Of a stretch of 64,000 nucleotides of DNA, positions 8,179 through 17,090 are shown piece after piece. Within the stretch, counting starts at the first letter, position 1; each line of letters begins with the position of its first letter. Source of the stretch: an uncultured Chloracidobacterium sp. GTDB lineage: Bacteria > Acidobacteriota > Blastocatellia > Pyrinomonadales > Pyrinomonadaceae. The notes under the pieces were generated by a model. That model did no database searches and was not told the DNA's origin. It was given only the letters and a program-made list of their open reading frames with translations. The position numbers and the translations under genes are program-made. The DNA is taken from assembly GCA_936914845.1 (NCBI GenBank), contig CAKZGE010000003.1, positions 434,001-498,000 of the forward strand, read 5' to 3'.

Positions 8179-8820
8179 ATGATCATAGGAATTTGCGGAG
8201 GAACCGGTTCGGGCAAAACGACCATCGCCCGGGCGATCGTCAAAGCGGTCGGGGCTGACCGCGTAATACTCGTCGAACAAGATTCGTATTACCGGAATTT
8301 GGCGGATATGCCGCTGGATGAACGCAACCAAGCCAATTTTGACCATCCCGATTCGATAGACAGCGAACTGCTTTTTAATCATCTAAAGCGGCTAAAGGCG
8401 GGCGATCCGGTCGAAATGCCGATCTATGATTTCAAAACGCATACTCGCGATGCGGCCGTTGAGCATATCGAACCGAAACCGATAGTTTTGGTCGAGGGCA
8501 TTTTGATCTTCGCCGAACCGCGCATCGCTGGTGTGCTTGATGTGCGGGTGTTTGTCGATACGCCGGACGACATTCGTTTTATTCGTCGCCTGCAGCGAGA
8601 TATACGAGAACGCGGCCGCACGGTTGAATCGGTCATTGACCAATATCATCGAACGGTCCGGCCAATGCACTATGAATTTGTCGAACCTTCGAAAAGGACC
8701 GCCGACCTTATTATCCCGGAAGGCGGCCAACTCGGGATTGGTGTCGAATTCTTATGCAGCATGATCCGGGAAAAGCTGCAGCAAGAGAACGGAGGGACCA
8801 CCAACAATGCCGATGTTTGA
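8179..8820 (+). CDS. udk: uridine kinase
   Basis: This cytoplasmic P-loop kinase phosphorylates uridine and cytidine to the monophosphates. It is 213 residues, as expected. The P-loop GGTGSGKTT is at residues 6-14. It has the uridine-kinase substrate signature DSYYRNLADMP, PIYDFKTHTR, VEGILIF, and the lid segment RRLQRDIRERGRTVESV. Its 3' end overlaps the cytidine deaminase start by 14 bases, so the two are likely translationally coupled. Confidence 0.94.
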   Translation: MIIGICGGTGSGKTTIARAIVKAVGADRVILVEQDSYYRNLADMPLDERNQANFDHPDSIDSELLFNHLKRLKAGDPVEMPIYDFKTHTRDAAVEHIEPKPIVLVEGILIFAEPRIAGVLDVRVFVDTPDDIRFIRRLQRDIRERGRTVESVIDQYHRTVRPMHYEFVEPSKRTADLIIPEGGQLGIGVEFLCSMIREKLQQENGGTTNNADV

Positions 8821-9211
8821 TGGTCAAGAGCTGATCGGTGCGGCGATGGCCGTTCGGCAAAACGCTTTTGCGCCATATTCCAAATTTGCGGTCGGTGCGG
8901 CCCTGTTGACAGCCGGCGGCACCATTTTCACCGGCTGCAATGTTGAATCCGCAACCTACGGACTGACGATGTGTGCGGAACGGAACGCCATCTTTGCCGC
9001 GGTCGCCGCCGGCGAGAGAGAATTTTCGCACATCGCGGTCGTTGCTGATACAGAACGGTTGACGCCGCCGTGCGGTTCGTGCCGCCAGGTCATTTGGGAG
9101 ATCTGCGGTGATATACCGGTTTTGATGGCCGATCTTAATGGCCGGACGGAAACGGTAATGATGAGCGAGCTTTTGCCGCGTGCTTTCGACGGCAGCTTTT
9201 TGAATGGTTGA
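8807..9211 (+). CDS. cdd: cytidine deaminase
   Basis: This zinc-dependent enzyme converts cytidine and deoxycytidine to uridine and deoxyuridine. The 134-residue length matches the homotetrameric type. The catalytic zinc motifs are CAE in LTMCAERNAIFAAVAAG and PCGxCRQ in PPCGSCRQ. The N-terminal motif AVRQNAFAPYSKFAVGAALL is typical. It overlaps udk and closes the salvage run. Confidence 0.95.
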   Translation: MPMFDGQELIGAAMAVRQNAFAPYSKFAVGAALLTAGGTIFTGCNVESATYGLTMCAERNAIFAAVAAGEREFSHIAVVADTERLTPPCGSCRQVIWEICGDIPVLMADLNGRTETVMMSELLPRAFDGSFLNG

Positions 9212-9258
9212 ACGCCGGTTCATGGCGTATTGTGCTATCCTAAGATCTCATTTCGATC

Positions 9259-9807
9259 ATGAAAGCTCTTCGTATCTTATTTCTTTTCTGCGGGACATTA
9301 TGGGTTTCCGGCTTTACTGAATGCTATAAGCCGGTCACGAATTCGGGCCTGCCTAAACACATCAAAAAGGTTGCAGTGCCCGCATTTACCTTCGAAGCAA
9401 AAGGCCTTCGTTATCGTGTGGAATCGCGGTTTACCGAGGCGATGACGAAAGAGTTGATCCGGCGCGGACATGGCCTGAAAGTTCAGGGAGTGCGTGAGGG
9501 GGCCGATGCCGTCGTCGAAGGCACGATACGTGATTTTGGGTTCTCCGGTGTTTTGCTCGACAGAGACGGGCGCGCCCGTGTGTATGAAGTAACGATAGTT
9601 TCAGCCGTTACTATTCGCGACCTCCGCGAGAATAAGATCCTCTACGACAATCAGAATTTCGTATTTCGCGATTCGTTCGAATTTTCCGAAGACCCGCGTT
9701 CATTCTTTAATGAAGAGGATCCGGCGGTCGACCGTATCGCACGGGCTTTTTCAGAAGCAGTAGTTTCGACCATCGTCAACGGCATGGGCGTTAAGGACGA
9801 GCGATAG
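9259..9807 (+). CDS. lptE: LptE-like LPS-assembly lipoprotein
   Basis: This 182-residue exported protein resembles LptE, which plugs and assembles the LptD outer-membrane LPS translocon. It has an N-terminal hydrophobic export segment ending at a cysteine near residue 22 (SGFTEC). That is not a canonical lipobox, so lipidation is uncertain. The core has the family beta-alpha pattern: KKVAVPAFTFEAKGLRYRVE, RFTEAMTKELIRRG and ADAVVEGTIRDFGFSG. The holA start immediately follows its stop, which matches the conserved lptE-holA neighbourhood and supports the call. Confidence 0.75.
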   Translation: MKALRILFLFCGTLWVSGFTECYKPVTNSGLPKHIKKVAVPAFTFEAKGLRYRVESRFTEAMTKELIRRGHGLKVQGVREGADAVVEGTIRDFGFSGVLLDRDGRARVYEVTIVSAVTIRDLRENKILYDNQNFVFRDSFEFSEDPRSFFNEEDPAVDRIARAFSEAVVSTIVNGMGVKDER

Positions 9808-10863
9808 GTGCCTGATCTAACAAAAGAAAACCTGCGTGAACATATTCGCCGCCGCGATTTTGCACCTATCTATGTGCTCTACGGCGCCGAAACCTATCTG
9901 CGCGATCTAGCGGCCCGTACCCTTGCTTCGCGAGTTTTTGGCGAAGCCGATTTCAGGGATTTCAATGAAGCAGAATTCAGTCTGCTGGTGCCTGATTCGT
10001 TGCGCACGGCCATTGCCTCTGCCGAACAACTGCCGATGATGTCGGAGCGTCGCGTGGTGCGGGTTTCGGACGTGCGGGTTGCCGCGACCTCAGCCAAGGA
10101 CACCATCAAGGAAGACGACGAAGAGGCTCTCGAAGCGTATCTTGTCCGGCCTGCTTCGCAAACAGTGCTGATCTTTGTCGCGGACGAGCTGGCAAAGAAC
10201 CGCAAGGTCGGTAATTTGTTGAGAAAGCATGCGGCCGTTATCGAATTTACGCCGATGAATGAGCGTGAATTGCGTGCATGGGCCGCCGATAAGATCCGCG
10301 AGGTTGGTTCAGAGGCCGACCAGCGAACCATCGATCACCTTTGCACCTTGGTCGGCAACGACCTGCGGCGGCTTTCCAACGAGATCGAGAAACTTTCGAC
10401 CGCTGTTTTGCCCGAACGTTTGATCACCATTGAAAAGATCGACGAACTAGTGGCAAATTCGCGGGAAACATCCAATTTTGATCTGACCGATAATTTGAAC
10501 GCCGGACGTTCGGCAAAGGCAATGCAGATATTGCGAAAGGTTTTGGATGACGGAGCCGAACCGCTGGCCCTGCTGGGCCTTTTGGCCTACAATTACCGGC
10601 GGCTTCTGATCGCCAAAGACCTGATGGAAAAGGGCGTTGACCGCAGCCGGGTGGCTTCTGCCGCAAAACTTTTCGGTAAAGGCCAAGATGAGTTTTTAGC
10701 GACCGCACGAAAGTCTGACAAAGCCGCACTCAGAGAGATCGCCCGCTCGATCGCCGCGGCTGACGTCGCCATTAAAACCTCTCAGGGCGGCGGCGGTAAA
10801 AGCGGCGCACGGATGCAGATCGAGATCCTGGCCGCCCGCATCCTGTCGCTTCAGAAAAACTGA
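9808..10863 (+). CDS. holA: DNA polymerase III delta subunit (clamp loader)
   Basis: This 351-residue AAA-like clamp-loader subunit opens the beta clamp. It starts with GTG at 9808, right after the lptE stop. The N-terminus (FAPIYVLYGAETYLRDLAARTL) is characteristic of HolA, followed by LRTAIASAEQLPMMSERRVV. The C-terminal collar domain has ALLGLLAYNYRRLLIAKDL. It is convergent with the next gene; the two stop codons abut. Confidence 0.92.
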   Translation: MPDLTKENLREHIRRRDFAPIYVLYGAETYLRDLAARTLASRVFGEADFRDFNEAEFSLLVPDSLRTAIASAEQLPMMSERRVVRVSDVRVAATSAKDTIKEDDEEALEAYLVRPASQTVLIFVADELAKNRKVGNLLRKHAAVIEFTPMNERELRAWAADKIREVGSEADQRTIDHLCTLVGNDLRRLSNEIEKLSTAVLPERLITIEKIDELVANSRETSNFDLTDNLNAGRSAKAMQILRKVLDDGAEPLALLGLLAYNYRRLLIAKDLMEKGVDRSRVASAAKLFGKGQDEFLATARKSDKAALREIARSIAAADVAIKTSQGGGGKSGARMQIEILAARILSLQKN

Positions 10864-11169
10864 TCATCCGCGAAGTTCAAATACGAAGGAAAATAAGAGA
10901 GTAGAAATAAATAGAATGAAGAGGCCGGTCAGAAAGAGAATGTCGGCGATACGTTCATAAATATCGAAATCATGATTGCGGCGGAGCGACATGAACGAAA
11001 GAATGCAGCTCGTCATAAAGCAGATCAGGGCAACTGCGGTTATCTCATCTAAATAGGTAGCATCGGAAAAACCCAGAAGTTTTACCGATGTCAGAACAAC
11101 GAAACAAAACCCCAAGAGATTAGATGAGGCGTTTAGGATATGGGAAGATTTTTCGGAGTTGGAGCCCAT
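10864..11169 (-). CDS. small three-helix membrane protein, unknown
   Basis: The product is about 101 residues if translation begins at MGSNSEKSSHILN (ATG at 11169). A longer frame to 11232 exists, but its first codons are read from the end of an inverted-repeat element, so I prefer the shorter start. Three hydrophobic stretches are visible (LLGFCFVVLTSVKLLGF, ITAVALICFMTSCILSF, IADILFLTGLFILFISTLLFSF) with a charged loop RRNHDFDIYER between the second and third. It is an inner-membrane protein by prediction. I do not recognise a family. Confidence 0.55.
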   Translation of the reverse strand: MGSNSEKSSHILNASSNLLGFCFVVLTSVKLLGFSDATYLDEITAVALICFMTSCILSFMSLRRNHDFDIYERIADILFLTGLFILFISTLLFSFVFELRG

Positions 11170-11219
11170 AGAACAGCTCAGATTGTAGCTGTTTGCGGAC
11201 GATTTTGAAAGGTAGATTT

Positions 11220-11297
11220 GTAGGGGCAGCATACCGGCTGCCCACGGATCCGTTGCCCGGGAAAGGTAGATCCGGCGGGGACAAGCCCTGCCCCTAC
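11220..11297. repeat. REP/MITE-like inverted repeat
   Basis: GTAGGGGCAG at 11220-11229 and CTGCCCCTAC at 11288-11297 are perfect 10-bp inverted ends of a 78-bp GC-rich element. Inside, GGCTGCCC and a second partial copy of the GTAGATC/GGCGGGG stretch suggest an imperfect tandem structure. It looks like an intergenic palindromic repeat of the REP or MITE kind. No other copy lies in this window, so mobility cannot be shown. Confidence 0.5.
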
Positions 11298-11341
11298 AAA
11301 GTTTGCGGCGAGCGTATTGTAACGGCCGCTGTGATGAGAAA

Positions 11342-12067
11342 TTAGATCGGCTCCATGCCGAGGCCTTTGTTCAGGTAATGATAAATGCCGTTAAAATCGT
11401 GGACCGCGCGGTTAAGTATCAGCGGCAGCTGGCCGATATCGGCGGTATTGACGATAAGATTGAGGTTGCGTAAAAAAGCATCCTGAGCGCTCATGGTAAC
11501 GCCGTTGTCTTCCAGCGAAACTAGGTAAAGACGTCTTCTTTCCGATGAATACATCGCGTTCGCCTTTTGCTGTAAGATGGCGGCACCGCCATATTCTGCG
11601 GCAAAATCCGGCGAGAAAATAACGATCTCCGTTTTTCCGTCGCGCAGCCTTTCATTGGCTTGTGCCGGAGTTTGCGCGGCATAGACCCGATAGCCGGCGT
11701 CCGACAATATCTTTCCGACCTCGTCGCGGTTGTCACCAAGACAAAGCAACACGCGTCGCGGTTTGTCCATGCTCCGTTCGTCGGCATCAAGCCCCGTTCC
11801 CGTATTGAGAGCCGAGACCAAGGAACGCATCGCCGTATTTATCTGGTATTCAGATTGCCGCTCTGCGAATTCCTGCGAACCGCCCGGAACGGCCGGTGCG
11901 GCCTTATTGGCGGTAAGCTGTTGAACGGAAGGCGAAAGGCCGTCGCTGCTGCGCGTGGCACGCAGCATATTCTGGCATCGCGGACACCGGACGGTAAAGT
12001 TTCCGTTCGGTATCTTCGATTCGTCAAGCTGAAGCGAAACTGAACAATTGTCGCAGCGAATGATCAT
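11342..12067 (-). CDS. zinc-ribbon protein with receiver-like C-terminal domain
   Basis: The product is 241 residues. The N-terminus is an MJ0042-type zinc ribbon (IRCDNCSVSLQLDESKI, then FTVRCPRCQNMLRA: two CxxC knuckles). A low-complexity linker leads to a CheY-like alpha/beta domain (about 110-215) starting RRVLLCLGDNRDEVGKILSDAGYRVYAA, with IVIFSPDF where a receiver would carry its phospho-aspartate region. Typical acidic-pocket residues are not obvious, so it may be a pseudo-receiver. It directly follows the PilT-type ATPase gene (26 bases), which suggests a link to pilus or motility control; that is inference. Confidence 0.7.
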   Translation of the reverse strand: MIIRCDNCSVSLQLDESKIPNGNFTVRCPRCQNMLRATRSSDGLSPSVQQLTANKAAPAVPGGSQEFAERQSEYQINTAMRSLVSALNTGTGLDADERSMDKPRRVLLCLGDNRDEVGKILSDAGYRVYAAQTPAQANERLRDGKTEIVIFSPDFAAEYGGAAILQQKANAMYSSERRRLYLVSLEDNGVTMSAQDAFLRNLNLIVNTADIGQLPLILNRAVHDFNGIYHYLNKGLGMEPI

Positions 12068-12093
12068 AAGACAAAAAAGTTAATAAATGGTGG

Positions 12094-13299
12094 TTATTCG
12101 ATCATATCCAATACCGAATTGGACGATGCGGCCGCGGGCGGCGGCGGAGCCATCGCTTCCGGCATGGCCATCGGCCGGTCCGGATTGACATAGTCTTCGG
12201 TGGATGAAAGGCCTTTCAGTTGCAGCAAAAGGTTGTTTTGATTGGTGGCGAACGACAGGCCGTCTTCTAATGTTATCGTCTTTGATTCGATCATTTTTCG
12301 AATAACGGTATCAAAATCCTGCATTCCGTCGATCTCGCCGTCGCGGATCGCATCAAGCAGCGTCTTTCCTTCGCTTTCACCTTTTTCGATGTATTCGCGG
12401 GTTCGCGGATTTGACCGCAAGATCTCTACGGCTGCCACTCGTCCGCGGCCGTCCGAACGCGGTATCAAACGCTGAGAGACGATAAAGCGAAAAGTTTGAG
12501 CTAAACGGGTGCGAATGATGCGCTCCTCGTTCTTTGGATAAAGTCCGATGATGCGGTCGATCGTTTTTGAAGCATCGATCGTGTGGAGGGTCGATAGAAC
12601 AAGGTGGCCGGTTTCGGCGGCTTCTAGTGCGATCTCTGCCGTTTCGAGGTCGCGCATCTCACCAACGAGAATTACCTTCGGAGCCTGTCGCAATGCCGCA
12701 CGCAAGGCGGAAGCAAAATCTTTGGTGTCGGCGCCGACCTCTCGCTGATTGATCGTGGATTTTTTGTGATTATGCAGAAATTCGATCGGGTCTTCGATCG
12801 TTACGATGTGATAGGCCTTCGTCTCGTTTATGCGGTCAATAATGGCCGCCAGCGTCGAACTTTTGCCCGAACCCGTCGGACCGGTCAGCAGTACCACACC
12901 GTTGCGGATGTCACAGATATCGGCCAGTTGCGGCGGCACTTTCAGCGAATCGAATGTCGGGACCTCATGCGGAATGACGCGCATAACGATCGAAAACGAA
13001 TTTCGCTGCTGAAAGATATTGACGCGAAAACGGCATTTTCCCGGCAAGGCATAGCTCAAGTCGGCTGTGCGGTATTTTGCCAGCTGCAATGCGGCCTCGG
13101 CGTTGTCACGCAAGATCGACATCGCGATCATTTCCGTTTGAAATGCGGAAAGCCGGCCAAGCCCAAGCGGCGTTGTTGAATACAATGTACCGTTGATCTC
13201 GACCTGCGGCTTTTGTCCGCAAGAAAAATTTAGATCGCTTACATTCTCTGAAGTAAGCAGCATCTGCTCAATAATGGGTGCTACGTCAAGCAAACTCAT
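12094..13299 (-). CDS. pilT: PilT-family type IV pilus retraction ATPase
   Basis: This 401-residue hexameric secretion-superfamily ATPase depolymerises pili at the inner membrane. It has an N-terminal PAS-like region, Walker A GPTGSGKSS, the Asp box (YHIVTIEDPIEFLH), Walker B VILVGEMRDLETAEIAL, and the His box GHLVLSTLHTIDASKTIDR. The C-terminal PilT signature AIRNLIRE is replaced by FDTVIRKMIES, so a PilU-like or accessory paralogue is possible. A Pro/Ala-rich tail follows. No other pilus genes are in the window. Confidence 0.88.
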   Translation of the reverse strand: MSLLDVAPIIEQMLLTSENVSDLNFSCGQKPQVEINGTLYSTTPLGLGRLSAFQTEMIAMSILRDNAEAALQLAKYRTADLSYALPGKCRFRVNIFQQRNSFSIVMRVIPHEVPTFDSLKVPPQLADICDIRNGVVLLTGPTGSGKSSTLAAIIDRINETKAYHIVTIEDPIEFLHNHKKSTINQREVGADTKDFASALRAALRQAPKVILVGEMRDLETAEIALEAAETGHLVLSTLHTIDASKTIDRIIGLYPKNEERIIRTRLAQTFRFIVSQRLIPRSDGRGRVAAVEILRSNPRTREYIEKGESEGKTLLDAIRDGEIDGMQDFDTVIRKMIESKTITLEDGLSFATNQNNLLLQLKGLSSTEDYVNPDRPMAMPEAMAPPPPAAASSNSVLDMIE

Positions 13300-13448
13300 C
13301 GATTGGATAAACTCCCGGTTTGGATGGGCAGGGAACAGGTTTGAAAATTTTGTGAACGCTACGGGCCGGGCAAGACCAAGCCCAAAACATTATGGAACAA
13401 CCCGCATAGAAAAATCAAGATAAAAATTTAACAATGGCCAACGATGTT

Positions 13449-14087
13449 TTATTTGGAGATCTTTTGGATCAGGCCGGCTACCGCAGCAGAGATGTCCGTC
13501 GCCGAGGTAACGGCGCTTATCACCGCCAGCATATTTGCCCCGGCTCCGACCGCGGACGCAGCATTTTCGCTGTCTATACCGCCGATGGCGACTAGCGGAA
13601 TGTCACCGATTGCAGCCTTGATCAATGCCAGGCCGCTAAGGCCGATCACCGGTTCGGCATCATTTTTTGTGGATGTCCCAAATACGGGCCCGGCGGCAAT
13701 GTAATTGACGGGCATGGCGGCGGCCGAGCTTGCCTGTTCCACCGAATGGGTCGAATATCCGATGATCGCCTGCGGTCCCAGCAAATCTCTAGCTGCGGCC
13801 GGCGGAAGATCGCTTTGGCCAAGATGAACACCATGAGCACCGCATATTTTTGCGATGTCCGCCCGGTCGTTGATAATTATTTTTACCGAAGGGAAAGGGC
13901 GGGCGAGAAACATGACCGCTTTGGCGGCATCAAGAAATTCGCTCGCAGACATTTCTTTGCCGCGAATTTGGATAAGTTTCGCCCCGCCGTCGATCATTTT
14001 CCGAACTTGGTCCAAGGTCGAGCGGCCGGACAAAGCAACGTCCGTTATCGGGTAAATGAAGGGAAATTCGAAGAAAAGATCAGACAA
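13449..14087 (-). CDS. thiE: thiamine phosphate synthase
   Basis: This TIM-barrel enzyme joins HMP-pyrophosphate and the thiazole phosphate to make thiamine phosphate. The family start is reached with a TTG at 14087 (SDLFFEFPFIYPITD), giving 212 residues; upstream codons in this frame belong to the acetyltransferase gene in another frame. Motifs: IQIRGKEMSASEFL (the QxRxK motif), IIINDRADIA, GVHLGQSDLPPAAARDLLG, IGYSTHS, YIAAGPVFGTSTK and VAIGGID. It overlaps the end of the GNAT gene by 8 bases, so translation is probably coupled. Confidence 0.88.
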   Translation of the reverse strand: MSDLFFEFPFIYPITDVALSGRSTLDQVRKMIDGGAKLIQIRGKEMSASEFLDAAKAVMFLARPFPSVKIIINDRADIAKICGAHGVHLGQSDLPPAAARDLLGPQAIIGYSTHSVEQASSAAAMPVNYIAAGPVFGTSTKNDAEPVIGLSGLALIKAAIGDIPLVAIGGIDSENAASAVGAGANMLAVISAVTSATDISAAVAGLIQKISK

Positions 14088-14610
14088 TTGATTTGACCAT
14101 GAAAAAGCCGTCTTCGCCGTTGGTGTAGTAATGAGCGACCCTTTGAACGATGGCATATCCCAACTCGATATACAAAGCTTGTGCGGAAATATTGCTGACG
14201 CGAACCTCAAGGGCGACGGTGCTGATGCCTTTCTGCCGAAGCATTTTTTCCAGGTGTTCAAGCAGCATTCGGCCTAGGCCGCGGCGTCTGTGCTCGGGGG
14301 CGACGCCGATGGTCGTAATATGGCCGGCTCCGCTTTCATTTACCAAAACACACAGAAATGCCGCCATTTCGCCTTCTGATGTAACCGCACGATAGCAAAG
14401 TGAGTTTGGCTCATTAAAAAGATACGAGAAAGTATTTTTCGTATAGTTCTCGCCGTCCTTAAAGCATCTTAGGTTTAGCGCGAGCACCTGTGAGAGCTGC
14501 TTTTCAGTCAGCGGATGAATGGTGTACGTTGTCGGCGGTGCCGGCACAACGACTGCCGGTATCGCGGGTTCCGCCGCAAATAGATTCATTATGGACTGAA
14601 AGACCGCCAT
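14080..14610 (-). CDS. RimI-like GNAT acetyltransferase
   Basis: This 176-residue GNAT enzyme uses acetyl-CoA to acetylate amines, probably protein N-termini by family resemblance. The acetyl-CoA site is IGVAPEHRRRGLGRMLLEHL. RimI-like features follow: ALEVRVSNISAQALYIELGY, then an aromatic-rich tail AHYYTNGEDGFFMV. The first 25 residues are hydrophobic and Ala/Pro-rich. It overlaps thiE, but a shared pathway is not implied. Confidence 0.82.
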   Translation of the reverse strand: MAVFQSIMNLFAAEPAIPAVVVPAPPTTYTIHPLTEKQLSQVLALNLRCFKDGENYTKNTFSYLFNEPNSLCYRAVTSEGEMAAFLCVLVNESGAGHITTIGVAPEHRRRGLGRMLLEHLEKMLRQKGISTVALEVRVSNISAQALYIELGYAIVQRVAHYYTNGEDGFFMVKSIV

Positions 14611-14649
14611 CTACATTCAATATAGAACGACTAATGCCTGATGCAAAGC

Positions 14650-15681
14650 CTACGATATGAACATGCAATCGCCGTAGCTGTAAAAGCGGTATTTCTGTTC
14701 AACCGCGTGTCTGTATGCCTGCATTGTAAGGTCAAGACCGGCAAAACTCGAAACGAGCACCAGCAGCGAACTTTTGGGCAGGTGAAAATTAGTCAGCAGG
14801 CCGTCTATCGCCCGAAAGCGGTAGCCCGGCGTGATGGTCAGATCGGCGAGTCCAAGCCCCGATACGAATCGGCCGTTTTGATCCAAACGCGATTCGAGCG
14901 TACGCGTGGTGGTCGTGCCGACGGCGATAATGCGTCGCGATTCGGACTTTGCACGATTAAGCATCTCCGCCGTTTCAGCAGAAAGATCTGTGCGTTCGGC
15001 GGCAACTTTGTGTTGTGAAAGATCGTCAGAACGAACCGGTTCAAATGTGCCGTAACCGACGTGCAGCGTGACCGGTGCGATCTCAACACCAGATCTTTTT
15101 ATTTCTTCGAGAACATCAGGTGTAAAATGCAGCCCGGCAGTCGGGGCGGCAATGGCACCGCGTTTATCGGCAAAGACGGTTTGGTAGCGTTCGCGGTCGT
15201 TATCGATGGCATCGCGTCCGCGTTTGATATATGGCGGCAGCGGCGTCCGCCCGATCTTTTGCACTATATCGTTCATTTCGCCGTCGCAATCGTATCTTAG
15301 AACAACCTTTCCATCCGGCAGTTTGTCGATAAATTCGGCGGAAAGCCCTTCATCATAAAAGATCTTTTTGCCCGGGCCGAGCCGCCGGGCGGGTTTGGCG
15401 AGCACCGTCCAAAGATCCTTTTCGATCTCCTCGACCAAAAAGGTCTCTATCGCGGCACCGCTGTCGGTTTTGCCCAGGAGACGCGCCGGAAAAACTTTTG
15501 TGTCGTTGACGACCAACACATCTCCGGGAGCTAACAACAACGGCAGATCAGAGAACATTCTGTCCGACAGAGCCTTGTCGCCAAGGCTTAAATGCAGCAT
15601 CCGCGAAGCAGAACGCTGTGCGGCGGGTTGTTGTGCTATCAAGCCCGCAGGCAGGTCAAAATTGAGGTCTTCCAGATTCAT
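14650..15681 (-). CDS. queA: tRNA preQ1(34) S-adenosylmethionine ribosyltransferase-isomerase
   Basis: QueA transfers the ribosyl part of SAM to preQ1 in tRNA, forming epoxyqueuosine. The start is placed at the ATG at 15681 (MNLEDLNFDLPAGLIAQ), the family consensus beginning; upstream in-frame codons are AT-rich leader. Length is about 343 residues. Motifs: DVLVVNDTKVFPARLLG, PLPPYIKR, YQTVFADKRGAIAAPTAGLHF, VTLHVGYGTFEPVR, AVGTTTTRTLESR and TNFHLPKSSLLVLVSSFAG. It is a complete and typical member. Confidence 0.95.
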   Translation of the reverse strand: MNLEDLNFDLPAGLIAQQPAAQRSASRMLHLSLGDKALSDRMFSDLPLLLAPGDVLVVNDTKVFPARLLGKTDSGAAIETFLVEEIEKDLWTVLAKPARRLGPGKKIFYDEGLSAEFIDKLPDGKVVLRYDCDGEMNDIVQKIGRTPLPPYIKRGRDAIDNDRERYQTVFADKRGAIAAPTAGLHFTPDVLEEIKRSGVEIAPVTLHVGYGTFEPVRSDDLSQHKVAAERTDLSAETAEMLNRAKSESRRIIAVGTTTTRTLESRLDQNGRFVSGLGLADLTITPGYRFRAIDGLLTNFHLPKSSLLVLVSSFAGLDLTMQAYRHAVEQKYRFYSYGDCMFIS

Positions 15682-15879
15682 GAATTGATTGTAATTAGTT
15701 ATATTATGCAATATACTTACGTGAAAAAGGATCTTTAACTCGTTGTATTTACGCTTTTAGCTTTATCCGAAGCGTCAACGTGTCAATTTTGGCATAGTTT
15801 TTGATTGTGGTCATTGATAGAAGAATGCGGTGAACTGCATTCCTACAATGATCTAACTAATGAGACTGCGGAGGTTAAT

Positions 15880-16944
15880 ATGAAAAGAACAGGATTATTT
15901 TCAGCATTTTTATCGATAGCGGCCATTGCCTTGGCTTCGGTAGTTTTTTCGACCGATGTAAACGCTCAGGGCAGATATACGTCGCGTTATTCAAAAAGAG
16001 ACGTCAGCAACATTATTAAACGGCTGGAAGAGAACAGCGACAAGTTTTCTTCTGATTTCAAGCGGGCGATGAACAACAATCAGATCGGAGGTTCACCGGC
16101 CGGCAGTAGATTCAAACAGATCGTCGATAACTTCGAAAACTCGATCGACCGCCTACGCTCTGATTTTGATCGCAACAATAATTGGTGGCAAAGCCGCAAC
16201 CAGGTGCAATCCGCGCTTAGCGAATCACAGAATGTGAATTCAATGATGAATTCTCTGCCGTTTAGACGTAATTTGGAGCGGCAATGGACCAACCTTCGCA
16301 ATAGCCTGAACACCTTGGCAGATACCTATGACCTGCCGGGGCTCAATGGCGGCGGCTGGAACGGTGGTCCGTGGAATCCGGGAAATCCGGGAAATCCTTC
16401 GGCACAAAGCCCGCCAAGCTGGGCACGTGGTACCTTCTATTCGCGGTTGAATAACGGTTCCTCGATCCAGATGACCATTTCCAGCAACGGCTCGGTTTCG
16501 GCCAATGTCAATGGCCAGTTTTACACCGGTTCGTACACCCGCGACGGCATCTTTTTGAACGGCGACTATTCGACGATCTCGCGTTCGGGCAACGGCATTC
16601 GCACCGTTAACCGCAATACCGGCGAAACGACGATCTACACCCGCGACAATAACGGCGGCGGTTGGAACCCGGGCAATCCCGGAAATCCGGGCGGCACGAC
16701 CCCGCCGAGCTGGGCTCGCGGAACTTTCTTTGCCCGCCTCAACGATGGTTCGCCGATAACGCTGACCATTTCCAATAATGGTTCGGTAACAGCGAATGTG
16801 AATGGCCAGGTCTTTTACGGCAGTTACAATAACGGCATGCTGTATCTGAATGGCGACACTTCACGCGTCAGCCGCGGCAGCAACAACGGCATTCGCACTG
16901 TCAACAATAACACGGGCGAATATACGGATTATCGTCGGCAATAG
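15880..16944 (+). CDS. secreted protein with a duplicated C-terminal domain
   Basis: The start is set at the ATG at 15880, which follows GGAGG by 6 bases, giving 354 residues. A signal peptide (MKRTGLFSAF to DVNAQG) directs export. The N-terminal part (about 30-145) is polar and helical with regularly spaced Arg/Asn. Two copies of a beta-rich unit of about 75 residues follow, each beginning PPSWARGTF and ending IRTVN-NTGE, joined by Gly/Pro/Asn linkers (NPGNPGNP). The tandem copies are very similar and point to a recent internal duplication. Function is unknown; an envelope or surface role is inferred from export and the repeat design. Confidence 0.8.
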   Translation: MKRTGLFSAFLSIAAIALASVVFSTDVNAQGRYTSRYSKRDVSNIIKRLEENSDKFSSDFKRAMNNNQIGGSPAGSRFKQIVDNFENSIDRLRSDFDRNNNWWQSRNQVQSALSESQNVNSMMNSLPFRRNLERQWTNLRNSLNTLADTYDLPGLNGGGWNGGPWNPGNPGNPSAQSPPSWARGTFYSRLNNGSSIQMTISSNGSVSANVNGQFYTGSYTRDGIFLNGDYSTISRSGNGIRTVNRNTGETTIYTRDNNGGGWNPGNPGNPGGTTPPSWARGTFFARLNDGSPITLTISNNGSVTANVNGQVFYGSYNNGMLYLNGDTSRVSRGSNNGIRTVNNNTGEYTDYRRQ

Positions 16945-16971
16945 AACGGTAATTTGAAGTCCTTCAACATA

Positions 16972-16997
16972 GGTCGGGTTGATCACCCGGCCTTTTT
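16972..16997 (+). terminator. intrinsic terminator
   Basis: GGTCGGG (16972-16978) pairs with CCCGGCC (16986-16992) with one G-T pair, followed by five T's. It ends the secreted-protein transcript. Confidence 0.75.
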
Positions 16998-17027
16998 CTT
17001 CTTCAGTAAAGACACCCCAAAAATAAA

Positions 17028-17054
17028 AACGGCTCCGATCAAAGAGCCGTTTTT
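17028..17054. terminator. bidirectional terminator, probably the original tRNA-Leu terminator
   Basis: AACGGCTC (17028-17035) pairs with GAGCCGTT (17044-17051), flanked by A's on the left and T's on the right, so it can stop transcription both ways. Before prophage integration the leftward tRNA-Leu transcript would have run straight into it. Confidence 0.75.
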
Positions 17055-17090
17055 CTATTTATTTGTCGGTAACTTTTCCGCTTGATCGAA

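Noticed and set aside
9894..10331. Ser/Arg-rich antisense ORF within holA
   Set aside because: Shadow of a high-confidence gene; composition follows the complementary strand.
15790..15807. Sigma-54 promoter (TGGCA-N5-TTGAT) before the duplicated secreted protein
   Set aside because: The essential GC of the -12 element is GA here, so the match is too weak despite an NtrC regulator elsewhere in the window.
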